A DNA stretch of 39,228 nt. It comes from Sulfuricurvum sp. GTDB lineage: Bacteria > Campylobacterota > Campylobacteria > Campylobacterales > Sulfurimonadaceae. The translations under genes and the position numbers were made by a program. Of the stretch, positions 18,057-26,845 are shown piece after piece. The notes below the pieces were generated by a model. It was not told the origin of the DNA. It worked only from the letters and a program-made list of their open reading frames with translations, and did no database searches. The stretch's first letter is position 1; every line of letters starts with the position of its first letter. The stretch lies in the NCBI RefSeq assembly GCF_023250475.1, contig NZ_JAHFAQ010000004.1, positions 1 to 39,228 on the forward strand, given 5' to 3'.

Positions 18057-18109
18057 ATTACAAAAAATAATTACCTTTAACAGAATACATTTATTCAGAA
18101 GGATTCATA

Positions 18110-18361
18110 ATGGTTATTACTAATCTCGACAATGATGAGTATACTAACGATTTTATCTCCATCGACCTATCCAACGCTATCAATCCAAACCGTATTTTGG
18201 ATATCTATGGACGGTTCAATCCCTCAACCAACGAGTATGAATACAGTATACAGGCACAATGGATGGACGATGAGAGTCCTATCCTAAAAATAGATGAAAA
18301 ACTCTTCCTCGACTTTGCCGAAGCAATCGGAAAAACCGCCAAAAAACTTCTCAATCGCTAA
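18110..18361 (+). CDS. Conserved-looking 83-residue protein of unknown function
   Basis: A small acidic protein with an AGAAGGA ribosome site 7 bases before the ATG and its own promoter-like upstream region. The sequence begins VITNLDNDEYTND and includes a strand-like YEYSIQAQWMD, followed by an amphipathic C-terminal helix ending in KTAKKLLNR. No signal peptide, membrane segment or cysteine is present. It stands alone between divergent and convergent minus-strand genes. I do not recognise the family. Confidence 0.7.
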   Translation: MVITNLDNDEYTNDFISIDLSNAINPNRILDIYGRFNPSTNEYEYSIQAQWMDDESPILKIDEKLFLDFAEAIGKTAKKLLNR

Positions 18362-18382
18362 AATGAGCGAATGCGCTGCATT
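18362..18382. terminator. Weak hairpin between convergent genes
   Basis: AATG-A-GCG and CGC-TG-CATT can pair around a short loop in the 19-base gap between the 83-aa gene and the response regulator. No long T run follows on either strand, so terminator function is doubtful. Confidence 0.25.
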
Positions 18383-19058
18383 ATTGTTTAAGTATATATC
18401 CTGTCCCGTAAATATTATCAATCGATAATCTCTCTACTTTGTTCCGTATCCGATTGATTAATTCCCGTATCGTCGAATCACCGATGCTTTTATCTCCCCA
18501 AACGGCCTGACGAAGTTCTTCCATCGCAATCGGTGTATTCGGTTTGCTTAAGAAAAGAGCCAAAGCACTCGTCTCATTTTTACTTAATTCGATGATCTGG
18601 GTATGCCAATACAATCGATATTCTTCCTCTTCAAGCCGACACTCCGAAAACTGCTCTAGCTGTTGAAATTTTTCACTCTCCTCATACTCTTTTTTCACCC
18701 TGGAAACGACCATTATCACGGCAGCAATCAAATCCGCTTCCCTGAAAGGTTTAACTAAAAATCCATAAGGAAACGTTCCTGCCGCCTCCTGCAATGTCTG
18801 CGGATCGCTGTAGGCGCTGATATAGATGATCGCGATATTCTCATTGGCAAAACTGCGAGAGAGTTGTATACCGTCTTCTGAACCCTGTATATTGATGTCC
18901 AGAATAACGATGTCGATAGGTTTCAGTGCCAAAAGTTTTCGTGCTTCTAAGGCGCTTTTCGCGGTTCCGGCAACATCGTATCCCTGATCTTCAATAATCT
19001 CACGGATAAATCGGGACGTTATCGGCTCATCTTCAACGATCAGAAACGTCGGATTCAT
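18381..19058 (-). CDS. Response regulator, REC plus OmpR-like winged helix
   Basis: A 225-residue regulator. REC has the acidic pocket EDE near residue 10, phospho-acceptor D54 (VILDINIQG), S/A switch YISAYSD and the KPF lysine. A charged linker (about 122-145) leads to a C-terminal winged helix with WGDKSIGDSTIRELINRIRNK and YGTGYILK, typical of Trans_reg_C DNA binding. The start overlaps the end of the histidine kinase gene by 26 bases, so they are a coupled pair. Confidence 0.9.
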   Translation of the reverse strand: MNPTFLIVEDEPITSRFIREIIEDQGYDVAGTAKSALEARKLLALKPIDIVILDINIQGSEDGIQLSRSFANENIAIIYISAYSDPQTLQEAAGTFPYGFLVKPFREADLIAAVIMVVSRVKKEYEESEKFQQLEQFSECRLEEEEYRLYWHTQIIELSKNETSALALFLSKPNTPIAMEELRQAVWGDKSIGDSTIRELINRIRNKVERLSIDNIYGTGYILKQ

Positions 19059-20964
19059 TCAGAAACTCCAATCTAAAATAGGTACCGTGCCATTTTTTAT
19101 ACACAATTTGCGCTTCCGGCAATTTTTCTGCCAATGAATGTACCAGCATAATCCCGATGCATTTTTTGTTCTGTGCAAATCCCTCAAAGCCGATTCCGTT
19201 ATCTTTAATCCGAAGGCTGATACGGTCTTTACGCCGCTCACATCGTACGACCAAACGGTTTCCTGTTTCTTCAGCGCTAAAGGCATGTTTAAACACGTTG
19301 ATCAAGACTTCATTGCATATCAATCCTATGGTAACGGCCGTATCCATGTTCATCTCAAAGGGGTGAAGAATAGAGGTAATTTGAACCGATTCTCCCAACG
19401 TATTTCGTCGGCAAAGATCAATAAGCGAACGGAGATAAACCTCTAAATTGACCATGGCAATATCATTGCTTTCATACAGCATCTCATGTATCACCGCCAT
19501 ACTTTGGAGTCTGGCGGTACTGTCATCAATCAACGTATGTACCGCTTCATCATGTGTTCGTCTGCGCTGAAGCCACATCATCGAAATAATGACTTGTAAA
19601 TTGTTTTTGACCCGATGATGGACCTCTTTGAGAAGAGATTCTTTGGCCGATACGCTTTTATGCAGCTCCTGATTCGCCATATAAAGCTCTATTGTCCTCT
19701 CTTGAACTTCTCTCTCAAGTTCATCTTTGGACTTCCGCAATAGATCCGTCAAAACTTTAGCTTTCTCCGCAGCCTCATCTTGAAACCGCTCTTTCTGCAA
19801 GCGAATGACATTGATACGATCCGCCAAACCGAAGGAAAGTAAAAGGAGTTCGAAAAATACCCCGATTTGCGTCCCCCATATCGTAAAAAAATTGATCGGT
19901 AAAAGCCCGATATTTTTCAACGCCGTCAGTGTCGTACCGACGATCAACAATACCCAAGCAATCAGATAAAATTTGGATGCCCTAACGTTATACCGAAAAT
20001 AGGCGATCAATCCGACCGATACAAGGCTCAGAGTTGTCACAAATAAGACAATAACCGATAAGATAAGTCCCAGAAAATAATTAATGACCGCGGTAAGAAA
20101 AAGGATAGCGATTGAAAAAATTAAAATTCCCGAGAGCACTTTGTCCAGTTTCGGCAGCAAAGCTCTCGTATCCAAGAAAGTTCGGGTAAACACTATCGCC
20201 AAAACATGTGCCAAAACGATCAGAAACGGAATGATCGTATTGTTGATTTCAGGAGACTCCGGCCATAAATACCGTAAAGCGACTCCGCTTAGAGCCAAAA
20301 GAGCCAAAATATCGGCAATCTGAAAAATAACGTAATAAAAATAGCTCCGTTCGCGGATAGAGAGAAAAAGAAAAAAGTTATACAAGATCATAATGGCTGC
20401 CCCGCCGTAAAAAATCCCCAGAAGTGCCGTTTTAGTCACCTCTGAAGCGTAATACTGGTCATCATTCATGAGATAAAGCTGTAAGTCCATCGAACTTTTT
20501 GAGCGAATATGAAAATAAAGTGTCTCTTTGCTGTGAGGCTCCATCGTCAGTGTAAAAACAATGTTCTCATCTTTTTTTTCATGCTGTGAGACGCCAATCG
20601 AATCGCCGCTGATTTTTTTGCTGTAGGTTCCCTCGGAATTCATTCGATAAAAGCTTACTCTGTCCAGAAGGGGATAATCGAACTTAAGCAACCGTTTAAG
20701 GGGATGATTTTGAGGATTTTCTATCGAAAGTTTGATCCAATAATCCGACTGCGTAAGTCCAAATCCGGCAGAACGGCCATCAAGAGGACGAAATCTTTTT
20801 TGATTACTGCTCTGTAAAATAGTATTAAGCCCCATCTGCGCGTATTTATCTTCGAGATAAAGATAGTGCTCATGCAAAGGGGAAACCTCTGACTTTGAGA
20901 TATCAACATACTCATTGGCACAAAGAAAACGGATACATATAAATAAAAGGAGAAAAGGACGCAT
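19033..20964 (-). CDS. 7TMR-DISM sensor histidine kinase (HisKA_2 type)
   Basis: A 643-residue membrane kinase. A signal peptide (to about residue 16) precedes a periplasmic 7TMR-DISM extracellular domain (about 20-180; SDYWIKLSIENPQNHPL). Seven membrane helices follow (about 185-385), then a coiled coil (about 395-435). A HisKA_2 domain has H450 in EVHHRVKNNLQVI, and the HATPase_c has NEVLINVFKHAF and DNGIGFEG. DISM domains are thought to bind carbohydrate-like or other small ligands. It is co-transcribed with the exported DUF1566 protein 2 bases upstream and the response regulator downstream. Confidence 0.92.
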   Translation of the reverse strand: MRPFLLLFICIRFLCANEYVDISKSEVSPLHEHYLYLEDKYAQMGLNTILQSSNQKRFRPLDGRSAGFGLTQSDYWIKLSIENPQNHPLKRLLKFDYPLLDRVSFYRMNSEGTYSKKISGDSIGVSQHEKKDENIVFTLTMEPHSKETLYFHIRSKSSMDLQLYLMNDDQYYASEVTKTALLGIFYGGAAIMILYNFFLFLSIRERSYFYYVIFQIADILALLALSGVALRYLWPESPEINNTIIPFLIVLAHVLAIVFTRTFLDTRALLPKLDKVLSGILIFSIAILFLTAVINYFLGLILSVIVLFVTTLSLVSVGLIAYFRYNVRASKFYLIAWVLLIVGTTLTALKNIGLLPINFFTIWGTQIGVFFELLLLSFGLADRINVIRLQKERFQDEAAEKAKVLTDLLRKSKDELEREVQERTIELYMANQELHKSVSAKESLLKEVHHRVKNNLQVIISMMWLQRRRTHDEAVHTLIDDSTARLQSMAVIHEMLYESNDIAMVNLEVYLRSLIDLCRRNTLGESVQITSILHPFEMNMDTAVTIGLICNEVLINVFKHAFSAEETGNRLVVRCERRKDRISLRIKDNGIGFEGFAQNKKCIGIMLVHSLAEKLPEAQIVYKKWHGTYFRLEFLNESDVSDR

Positions 20965-20966
20965 CC

Positions 20967-21719
20967 TTATTCGATATCACTCACACATCGCGCATGAGCC
21001 TCTTCTTTTTTAGGAGACGTAGCCACCGAACCGAGCTTAAAACCTACCACGAAGGCCTCTTTATCATTCAAAGAATCACCGCTCCAGTAATAGCGGTGCA
21101 TCACCGGACCGAAAAATTTCATATCAAGTGTTGGACGGGTAAAATCATAATCGACGATACCGAAAAGTTCATCGGTAGTCGGCAAACGCCAACTACGACC
21201 GTAAAGAGTAAGATTCTCACACATCTCTTGCGCGTTCTCATACGTATATTTTGCACGTTTATCGGTCGCATCAAGAGAATGCCATACAATGCCGGAATAC
21301 GGATCAAGCGTCCCCTGAGGTATCAGCCGATAATCACGAACCCGCTTTACTTCCGACTCATTGGTACAGGCTGCGGCAATCTTTTTCCAACCGGGGGAGA
21401 GGGTAATATTGCGCTCTTTCGGAAAAAAACTGAACCCTACCGTTGCGATAATACCGCCATCTCCTTCACTTCCTGTACCGACTTCGGTCTTGTCCGAACC
21501 GGTTTTTGTGGAAGACCAATAACTAAAACCTTCTCTAAAGGGGAAGTTTTTCGGTAGTGCATAGATTTCCGTAATGCTCATTTGGCGCCAATTTGTTCCC
21601 AAATCACGGCAATAATCATGGGCTTGTTCTTGAGAATAAGATTCACTGGAGGAGAGATGAACATCCCCCCATAAAAGAGGGGAAATGAAGAGGAAGAAAA
21701 ATAGGTTAGCGCGTTTCAC
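20967..21719 (-). CDS. Exported protein with two DUF1566-like repeats
   Basis: A 250-residue secreted or periplasmic protein. GTG at 21719 is chosen because it gives a clean signal peptide (KRANLFFFLFISPLLWG). The longer ATG start at 21764 would put 15 extra residues before it and overlap the upstream gene more deeply. Two related modules are visible: one around YCRDLGTNWRQMSITEIYAL...FSYWSS, the other around MCENLTLYGRSWRLPTTDEL...YYWSGD, ending in ARCVSD. DUF1566/Lcl-type modules occur in surface and adhesion-like proteins. It lies directly upstream of the 7TMR-DISM kinase, so it may be an accessory sensor; this is inference. Confidence 0.75.
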   Translation of the reverse strand: MKRANLFFFLFISPLLWGDVHLSSSESYSQEQAHDYCRDLGTNWRQMSITEIYALPKNFPFREGFSYWSSTKTGSDKTEVGTGSEGDGGIIATVGFSFFPKERNITLSPGWKKIAAACTNESEVKRVRDYRLIPQGTLDPYSGIVWHSLDATDKRAKYTYENAQEMCENLTLYGRSWRLPTTDELFGIVDYDFTRPTLDMKFFGPVMHRYYWSGDSLNDKEAFVVGFKLGSVATSPKKEEAHARCVSDIE

Positions 21720-22272
21720 AAGAGTCTGCCAGTAATTCGGATCGCAATTTCTCATAAACATCATTGCCTACAAGTTTTTTCACAATAGCCAAACCAAAAC
21801 AGACTGCCGTTCCCGGGCCGCGAGAGGTCATAATGTTATCGGTTTCGACAACCGAAGCCTCATCGCCTCGAAACCCTCCCACATCGATTTTATTTTCGAT
21901 ACTCGGATAGCAGGTATATCCTTCTTTAAGGACACCTGCCGCCGCAAGGGCATACGGTGCGGCGCAGATTGCACCGATCCCTTTCCCTTTTTTATCCATT
22001 GTTTTTAAAAGTGACTGAACACCCGAATCGGAGGCAAGTGTCTTTGTATTACCCCATCCTCCCGGAAGAACAATCATGTCGAGTTCATCGGCACTCAGTC
22101 CCGCTATCGGACGATCCGCATGAATGGTAATACCGTGCGCCCCTTCGATCATCAGCGATTCGTTAAGCGATCCTATAATTACCTCAATATCTGCACGACG
22201 CAGTACATCGATAATAGCGACCGCTTCGATCTCTTCAAAACCGTTAGCAAGGGGAACAAGAACCCGAGGCAT
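21706..22272 (-). CDS. yajL: DJ-1/YajL-family protein
   Basis: A 188-residue DJ-1/PfpI superfamily protein. The reactive cysteine is C103 in AICAAPYAL, with the partner glutamate E16 in GFEEIE and the motif SRGPGTAVCFGLAI. It resembles YajL/DJ-1 more than PfpI proteases. Proposed family roles include oxidative-stress protection and glyoxal or glycation repair, which remain debated. It lies 5 bases after efp and overlaps the DUF1566 gene start by 14 bases. Confidence 0.88.
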   Translation of the reverse strand: MPRVLVPLANGFEEIEAVAIIDVLRRADIEVIIGSLNESLMIEGAHGITIHADRPIAGLSADELDMIVLPGGWGNTKTLASDSGVQSLLKTMDKKGKGIGAICAAPYALAAAGVLKEGYTCYPSIENKIDVGGFRGDEASVVETDNIMTSRGPGTAVCFGLAIVKKLVGNDVYEKLRSELLADSCETR

Positions 22273-22277
22273 AACAG

Positions 22278-22844
22278 TTATTTCACTTTTTCCATGTATT
22301 CACCCTCAACGGTGTTAACACGGATAATATCACCCTCTAACACGTGATAAGGGACTTGAACAACCGCACCCGTTTCAAGTGTTGCCGGTTTTTTAGAACC
22401 GCTAGACGTATCCCCTTTGAAGTTCGGCGGAGTTTCAACGATTTTGAGTTCCATGATTTCCGGTGCTTCGACACTGATCGCGTTGCCGTTATGGAAAATC
22501 ATTTGAACACTGGTGCCGTCTTTGATCCATTTCATCGCGTCTTCGCATTGATCATAGGTAAGACCGAGTTGTTCGTAGCTTTCGTTATCCATAAACTGAA
22601 GCATTTCGCCATCATCATACAAAAACTGCATCGTAGTATGAACCAAATTAGGTACTTCAAATTTATCACCCGCATGGATCGTTTTTTCGATCACTTTTCC
22701 GTTCAAAAAGCTCTTTACTTTACAACGGACAAATGCCGCCCCTTTGCCCGGTTTAACGTGTTGGAACTCAACGACTTTGTACGGTACGCCCGTAATCTCC
22801 AAACGTACACCTTTTTTGATATCACCCATACCGATAGTTGCCAT
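22278..22844 (-). CDS. efp: Translation elongation factor P
   Basis: EF-P relieves ribosome stalling at polyproline runs. The 188-residue protein has the KOW-like N-terminal domain with loop [10 protein letters not shown], placing lysine at position 34, the residue that is modified in EpmA/B-type systems. OB domains II and III follow, with [15 protein letters not shown] and [15 protein letters not shown]. No modifying enzyme is encoded in the window. It leads the minus-strand unit that includes the yajL, DUF1566, kinase and regulator genes. Confidence 0.97.
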   Translation of the reverse strand: MATIGMGDIKKGVRLEITGVPYKVVEFQHVKPGKGAAFVRCKVKSFLNGKVIEKTIHAGDKFEVPNLVHTTMQFLYDDGEMLQFMDNESYEQLGLTYDQCEDAMKWIKDGTSVQMIFHNGNAISVEAPEIMELKIVETPPNFKGDTSSGSKKPATLETGAVVQVPYHVLEGDIIRVNTVEGEYMEKVK

Positions 22845-22876
22845 GAAAAACCTTTTTCTGATCTTGTATTGGGCGA

Positions 22877-22905
22877 ATTTTACCCGAAACTGCGATGAAT
22901 TTCAA
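22877..22905 (-). promoter_or_regulatory. Sigma70 promoter for efp
   Basis: Reading on the minus strand, TTGAAA (22905-22900) and TAAAAT (22882-22877) are separated by 17 bases. The -10 lies about 32 bases before the efp ATG, and AAGG precedes the start codon. This is one of the cleanest promoters in the window. Confidence 0.65.
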
Positions 22906-22989
22906 ACCCGATGTAACTTATGGTATGATTTAGCCCAATAATTCCTCACGACTCTGTAGGTTTTTAGCTCTATTAAATCCGTTAATGTG

Positions 22990-22995
22990 TATAAT
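22990..22995 (+). promoter_or_regulatory. Candidate -10 element for the TolC-RND operon
   Basis: TATAAT lies 51 bases before the proposed tolC ATG (23047) in the gap shared with the divergent efp promoter. No convincing -35 was found. Confidence 0.4.
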
Positions 22996-23046
22996 AATCT
23001 TATACGATTGATTACAATCACAAATACATTACAAGGAAATCTGTTT

Positions 23047-24462
23047 ATGACACCCCTTTCACGTATTTTCAGTGCATCCCTCCTGATCGGTTCATGCCAT
23101 CTGATGGGTGCTGGTCTATCGCTCCCTGCGGCGCTGGAAATTTTAGACAATAACAATCTTGAAATCAAAACGGCTGCCCTCGACGTACAGAGCGCCCACA
23201 GCGATACATGGATCGCAAAAGGGTACAACTTCGGATCACTCGATTTGACCCAAAACTTTGTACGTTCCAATGATGCGGGAAATGTATTCGGATTTAAGCT
23301 CAGCTCCCGCCAAGCTGATTTCGGGGATTTCGGATTTAATGAATTTTTAGCACCGATGGGACAAGCGCTTCTCGGTGCAAGTGCTGGTGCATTAACACCA
23401 TCAGATGTTCAAAGTATGAATTCTATTCTCAAAATTCAACCCAAAGACCTTAACTACCCGGGCTACCAAAACTTCTACCAAACTAAACTTACCTACATGC
23501 TCCCTATCTTCACCGGCGGCAAACTGAGTGCCTACGGCGATATAAGCGAAAAAATGGAGCAGATCAAAAAGCTCGACTCCGATCAGATGAAAACCGAAAA
23601 ACGGTACGAATTACGTAAAAGCTATTACGACATGGCACTTCTTCAACACTCCATCGACCAAATGAAAACCATTCATAAAAACATTTCGACACTCGAACGC
23701 ACCACACAAATGATGCTCCAAGAGGGGTACGCCAAAAAAGTCGATCTTCTTGAAGTGGAAGCGAAAAAAGCGAACGTCGAGCGAAGCCTCACCGAAATGG
23801 AGGCCAATAAAAAACTCCTCTACCATTACCTCAGTTTTTTACTTAATGAAACCGTCACCGAAATCGAACTTCCCGCTTCCGACTACCCTGCTTCGCTCAT
23901 CAGCGAAGACGATGTACTCGCCAGCAATACCGATCTCAAAAAAGCCCGTGAGGGGCTGGAAATTCGTGACCGTATGGTCGATCTCGCGTACGCTCCGTTT
24001 CTCCCGCAAATCGGTGCTTTTGCCGAAGCAAGCAGTGCCGATGACACTTTTTTAGGTAATTTTAACGACCATAAAGCCTATACCATCGGTGCAAAACTCA
24101 GCTGGAACCTCTTTAACGGTGCGGTAGACAAAAACTCTCTTGAAAAAGCCCGAATCGAAAAGATCAAAACAACGACCCAAGTGGAACTCGCTAAAAAAGG
24201 GATTGCGCTCCAATACGACAAAATCCGCACCGAAATCGATAGCCTAAACTCTCAAGTCAAAAGCTTGGAAAAAGAGCTGGAACTCGCCGAAACAATCTAT
24301 AATAACTATGAAGGGCGCTATCACGAGCACCTCGCATCGATGAGCGACGTTATCATCAAGCAGTCCCAGCAGATCGAAAAAATCCTCAATCTTCAGATGG
24401 TTAAAAATCAACGCAATGAGCGAATTTTCGCTCTAGAAAAACTTAGTAACGGAGTCAAATAA
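23047..24462 (+). CDS. TolC-family outer-membrane efflux protein
   Basis: A 471-residue outer-membrane channel of an RND pump. ATG at 23047 is chosen over an upstream ATG at 22987 because AAGGAA precedes it and it starts a signal peptide (SRIFSASLLIGSCHLMGAG). Two OEP repeats show long helices (for example MKTIHKNISTLERTTQMM and SLNSQVKSLEKELELAE) and barrel strands such as TKLTYMLPIFTGGKLS and AKLSWNLFNGAVDK. The TAA overlaps the adaptor ATG as TAATG. Confidence 0.92.
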   Translation: MTPLSRIFSASLLIGSCHLMGAGLSLPAALEILDNNNLEIKTAALDVQSAHSDTWIAKGYNFGSLDLTQNFVRSNDAGNVFGFKLSSRQADFGDFGFNEFLAPMGQALLGASAGALTPSDVQSMNSILKIQPKDLNYPGYQNFYQTKLTYMLPIFTGGKLSAYGDISEKMEQIKKLDSDQMKTEKRYELRKSYYDMALLQHSIDQMKTIHKNISTLERTTQMMLQEGYAKKVDLLEVEAKKANVERSLTEMEANKKLLYHYLSFLLNETVTEIELPASDYPASLISEDDVLASNTDLKKAREGLEIRDRMVDLAYAPFLPQIGAFAEASSADDTFLGNFNDHKAYTIGAKLSWNLFNGAVDKNSLEKARIEKIKTTTQVELAKKGIALQYDKIRTEIDSLNSQVKSLEKELELAETIYNNYEGRYHEHLASMSDVIIKQSQQIEKILNLQMVKNQRNERIFALEKLSNGVK

Positions 24463-25247
24463 TGAAATTTTTCCTCACCTCACTCGCCCTAGCTTCAACC
24501 CTCAGCGCCACAGGCCTCAGCCTCTCGGGAAGCGTTATCAGCGATAACCAAAAAATGATCACCAGCCGCAATATGGGATTCGTCACCAGTGTCAACGTCT
24601 CGGAAGGGTCTCGTGTCAGCCGCGGGCAGTTGTTATACAGCATCGATTCCAAAGAGATCGATTCAGCAAAAACCCAAGTGGAACTTGGAATTGCCCAAGC
24701 CGAACTCTCCCTTCAAATGTACCAAAACCAATACGCCAATCTGGAACTCAATTTAGAGCGTAACAAACGCCTTTTGGCACAGGATATGGTCAGCAAATTT
24801 GAAGTTGAGAACCTCGAGCTCTCTAAAAAGAATTTGCACAATATGATCTCTATCGGCGAACGCCAAGTCAACCAAGCCAAAGCCCGCCTTCAAGAAGTTA
24901 ACAACCAATACAACTATCTTCGTGTAACCGCACCCAACAGCGGTGTCGTTATCGCCAAAAACATCAAAGTGGGAGAGATGGCGATGCCGGGGATGCCGGC
25001 AATCGTCCTATCCGATTTAAACGCCCTTAAAATCGAAGTGGAAGTGGCTGAAAACAATCTCCAACTCGTCCCGATGGGTAAACGGGTCAAAGTATCCATC
25101 CCCTCGGTCGGATATACCGGAATCGGAAAGGTCAGTGCTATTATCCCAAGTTCTAACCCTATGACCCATTCATTTAGAATTAAAGTATCGTTCAGTGCAA
25201 AACAGACCGTCTATCCCGGAATGTACGCAACTGTTGATATCGAATAG
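24462..25247 (+). CDS. RND efflux periplasmic adaptor (membrane-fusion) protein
   Basis: A 261-residue exported adaptor, short for its family. A signal peptide (to about residue 16) precedes the first lipoyl half (GFVTSVNVSEGSRVSRGQLL). A coiled hairpin spans about 65-145. The second lipoyl half is YLRVTAPNSGVVIAKNIKVG, and a beta-barrel ends in VYPGMYATVDIE. It would link the inner-membrane permease to TolC. The ATG is coupled to tolC; the permease begins 8 bases after the stop. Confidence 0.92.
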   Translation: MKFFLTSLALASTLSATGLSLSGSVISDNQKMITSRNMGFVTSVNVSEGSRVSRGQLLYSIDSKEIDSAKTQVELGIAQAELSLQMYQNQYANLELNLERNKRLLAQDMVSKFEVENLELSKKNLHNMISIGERQVNQAKARLQEVNNQYNYLRVTAPNSGVVIAKNIKVGEMAMPGMPAIVLSDLNALKIEVEVAENNLQLVPMGKRVKVSIPSVGYTGIGKVSAIIPSSNPMTHSFRIKVSFSAKQTVYPGMYATVDIE

Positions 25248-25255
25248 GAATCACA

Positions 25256-26845
25256 ATGGACGCTCCACACTCTTACCAACCTACCGATTCTGCGGGAAAA
25301 CTCGCGAAGGGGTTTTTACGTAATCCTCTGACCCCGATCCTCGGAATTTTTCTCCTTGTTATCGGGTATATGGCATTGATACTTATGCCTCGTGAAGAGA
25401 ACCCGCAAATGGTCGTCAGCGGTTCAACGGTCATTATCGCCCTCCCAGGAGCGACCGCCAGCGAAGTCGAAAATGTTATTGTCAAACCGCTTGAGCGCAA
25501 ACTCAAAGAGGTCAAAGGAATTGAACATATCCATGGCATGGCAATGGACAACGTAGCCGTACTCAATGCCGCCTTTTTTATCGGTGAAGCCAAAGAGGAC
25601 TCCAACCTCAAAATCTACGATAAAATCATGCAAAACATGAGTATTCTCCCAAAGGGGGCGATGCAGCCGATCATCAAACCGCTGGATATTGATGTCGATA
25701 TTCCCATCGTATCGGTCGCGTTTTATTCCAACAATCCGAAGATGGATCCTACCCTTTTGTATGACCATGTCAAAGAAATTCAACACCATATCAACGGTTT
25801 ACCCAATGTCGCCGTAACCGATATCAAGGGGGCCAAAAAACACCAGTACAACGTATTGGTGGATATGAACCGTCTTGCGGGGTATAACCTCTCTTTGGGG
25901 CAAATCGTTATGGCTACCCAATCGCTGGCGTATAACGTCCCTGAGATCAAAGGGAAAACCCAAGCCAACGAAATCGTCATGATCGGAGTTCGAAACGCTA
26001 TCGACAGTGTCGACGATGTCGGAAATATCATCGTTGCCCAATACGGCGGCTCAGCAATCTATCTGCGTGATGTCGCGACCATCAGTGCCGGGCAGGATAT
26101 CCAAAATTTCAAATCGGCACTCGTCAGTGTCAAAGGTGAAAACGGAAAATTCTCACCCCTCAAAGATCAAATCACCCTCACCGTCTCCAAGCTTCAAGGG
26201 ACCAATGCCGTTATCATAGCCGAAGCGGTCAAAACGGAACTCGAGAAATACAAAGAGCAGATGAAAAGAGATGGGATCAACTACGTCATCACCCGAAATG
26301 ACGGTGAGCGTGCCAATGAAGCGGTGAATGAACTTGTTTTCCACCTCCTCCTTTCGATCGTCATTATTGCTATTTTGCTCGTCTTTGTATTGGGCTGGCG
26401 AGAATCGCTGATCGTCACCTTTACCGTTCCGGCAATTTTGGCAATCACCCTCTTTATCGCCTACCTGACGGGGCAAACGATCAATCGGATCACCCTTTTT
26501 GCCTTTTTGCTGAGCCTTGGATTATTGGTGGATGCGGCGATTATCGTGATTGAGAATATTCATCGCCATTTCCACGCCCCGGGTGCGGCGGACAGAGATG
26601 CCGATGAACTGATGATCGAAGCAACCGATGAGATCGGAGCACCGACCAATATCGCGACCCTTGCCATCATCCTTACGATGGTTCCGATGGCGTTTGTAGG
26701 TCAGATGATGGGACAGTTTATGAAACCGATCCCCGCCAACGTCCCCGTAGCGCTTGTGGCATCGTTGTTTGTCGCCTATATTTTTACCCCTTATTTGGCA
26801 ATACGGTTGCTTAAAAAACCCGAACACCACGGAGATTCTCACTAA
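25256..26845 (+). CDS. RND efflux permease, N-terminal half (separate ORF)
   Basis: A 529-residue protein equal to the first half of an AcrB-type permease. It has TM1 (about 24-43), a large periplasmic porter region (about 45-345) and TM2-TM6, with the motif GLLVDAAIIVIEN. This retains the first TM4 aspartate (D426), while the second, present in AcrB, is alanine. It ends just after TM6 at LLKKPEHHGDSH. Full RND permeases have about 1030 residues. The second half follows in another frame through TAATG at 26843-26847. The substrate is unknown. It is either a real two-subunit permease or the product of a frameshift. Confidence 0.88.
   Translation: MDAPHSYQPTDSAGKLAKGFLRNPLTPILGIFLLVIGYMALILMPREENPQMVVSGSTVIIALPGATASEVENVIVKPLERKLKEVKGIEHIHGMAMDNVAVLNAAFFIGEAKEDSNLKIYDKIMQNMSILPKGAMQPIIKPLDIDVDIPIVSVAFYSNNPKMDPTLLYDHVKEIQHHINGLPNVAVTDIKGAKKHQYNVLVDMNRLAGYNLSLGQIVMATQSLAYNVPEIKGKTQANEIVMIGVRNAIDSVDDVGNIIVAQYGGSAIYLRDVATISAGQDIQNFKSALVSVKGENGKFSPLKDQITLTVSKLQGTNAVIIAEAVKTELEKYKEQMKRDGINYVITRNDGERANEAVNELVFHLLLSIVIIAILLVFVLGWRESLIVTFTVPAILAITLFIAYLTGQTINRITLFAFLLSLGLLVDAAIIVIENIHRHFHAPGAADRDADELMIEATDEIGAPTNIATLAIILTMVPMAFVGQMMGQFMKPIPANVPVALVASLFVAYIFTPYLAIRLLKKPEHHGDSH

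Noticed and set aside
20994-21557. Plus-strand open frame of 187 codons over the DUF1566 gene
   Set aside because: The minus-strand product has a signal peptide and recognisable modules; the plus-strand product has none.
22344-22898. Plus-strand open frame of 184 codons over efp
   Set aside because: Fully antisense to efp and composed of mirrored codons; efp itself is unambiguous.
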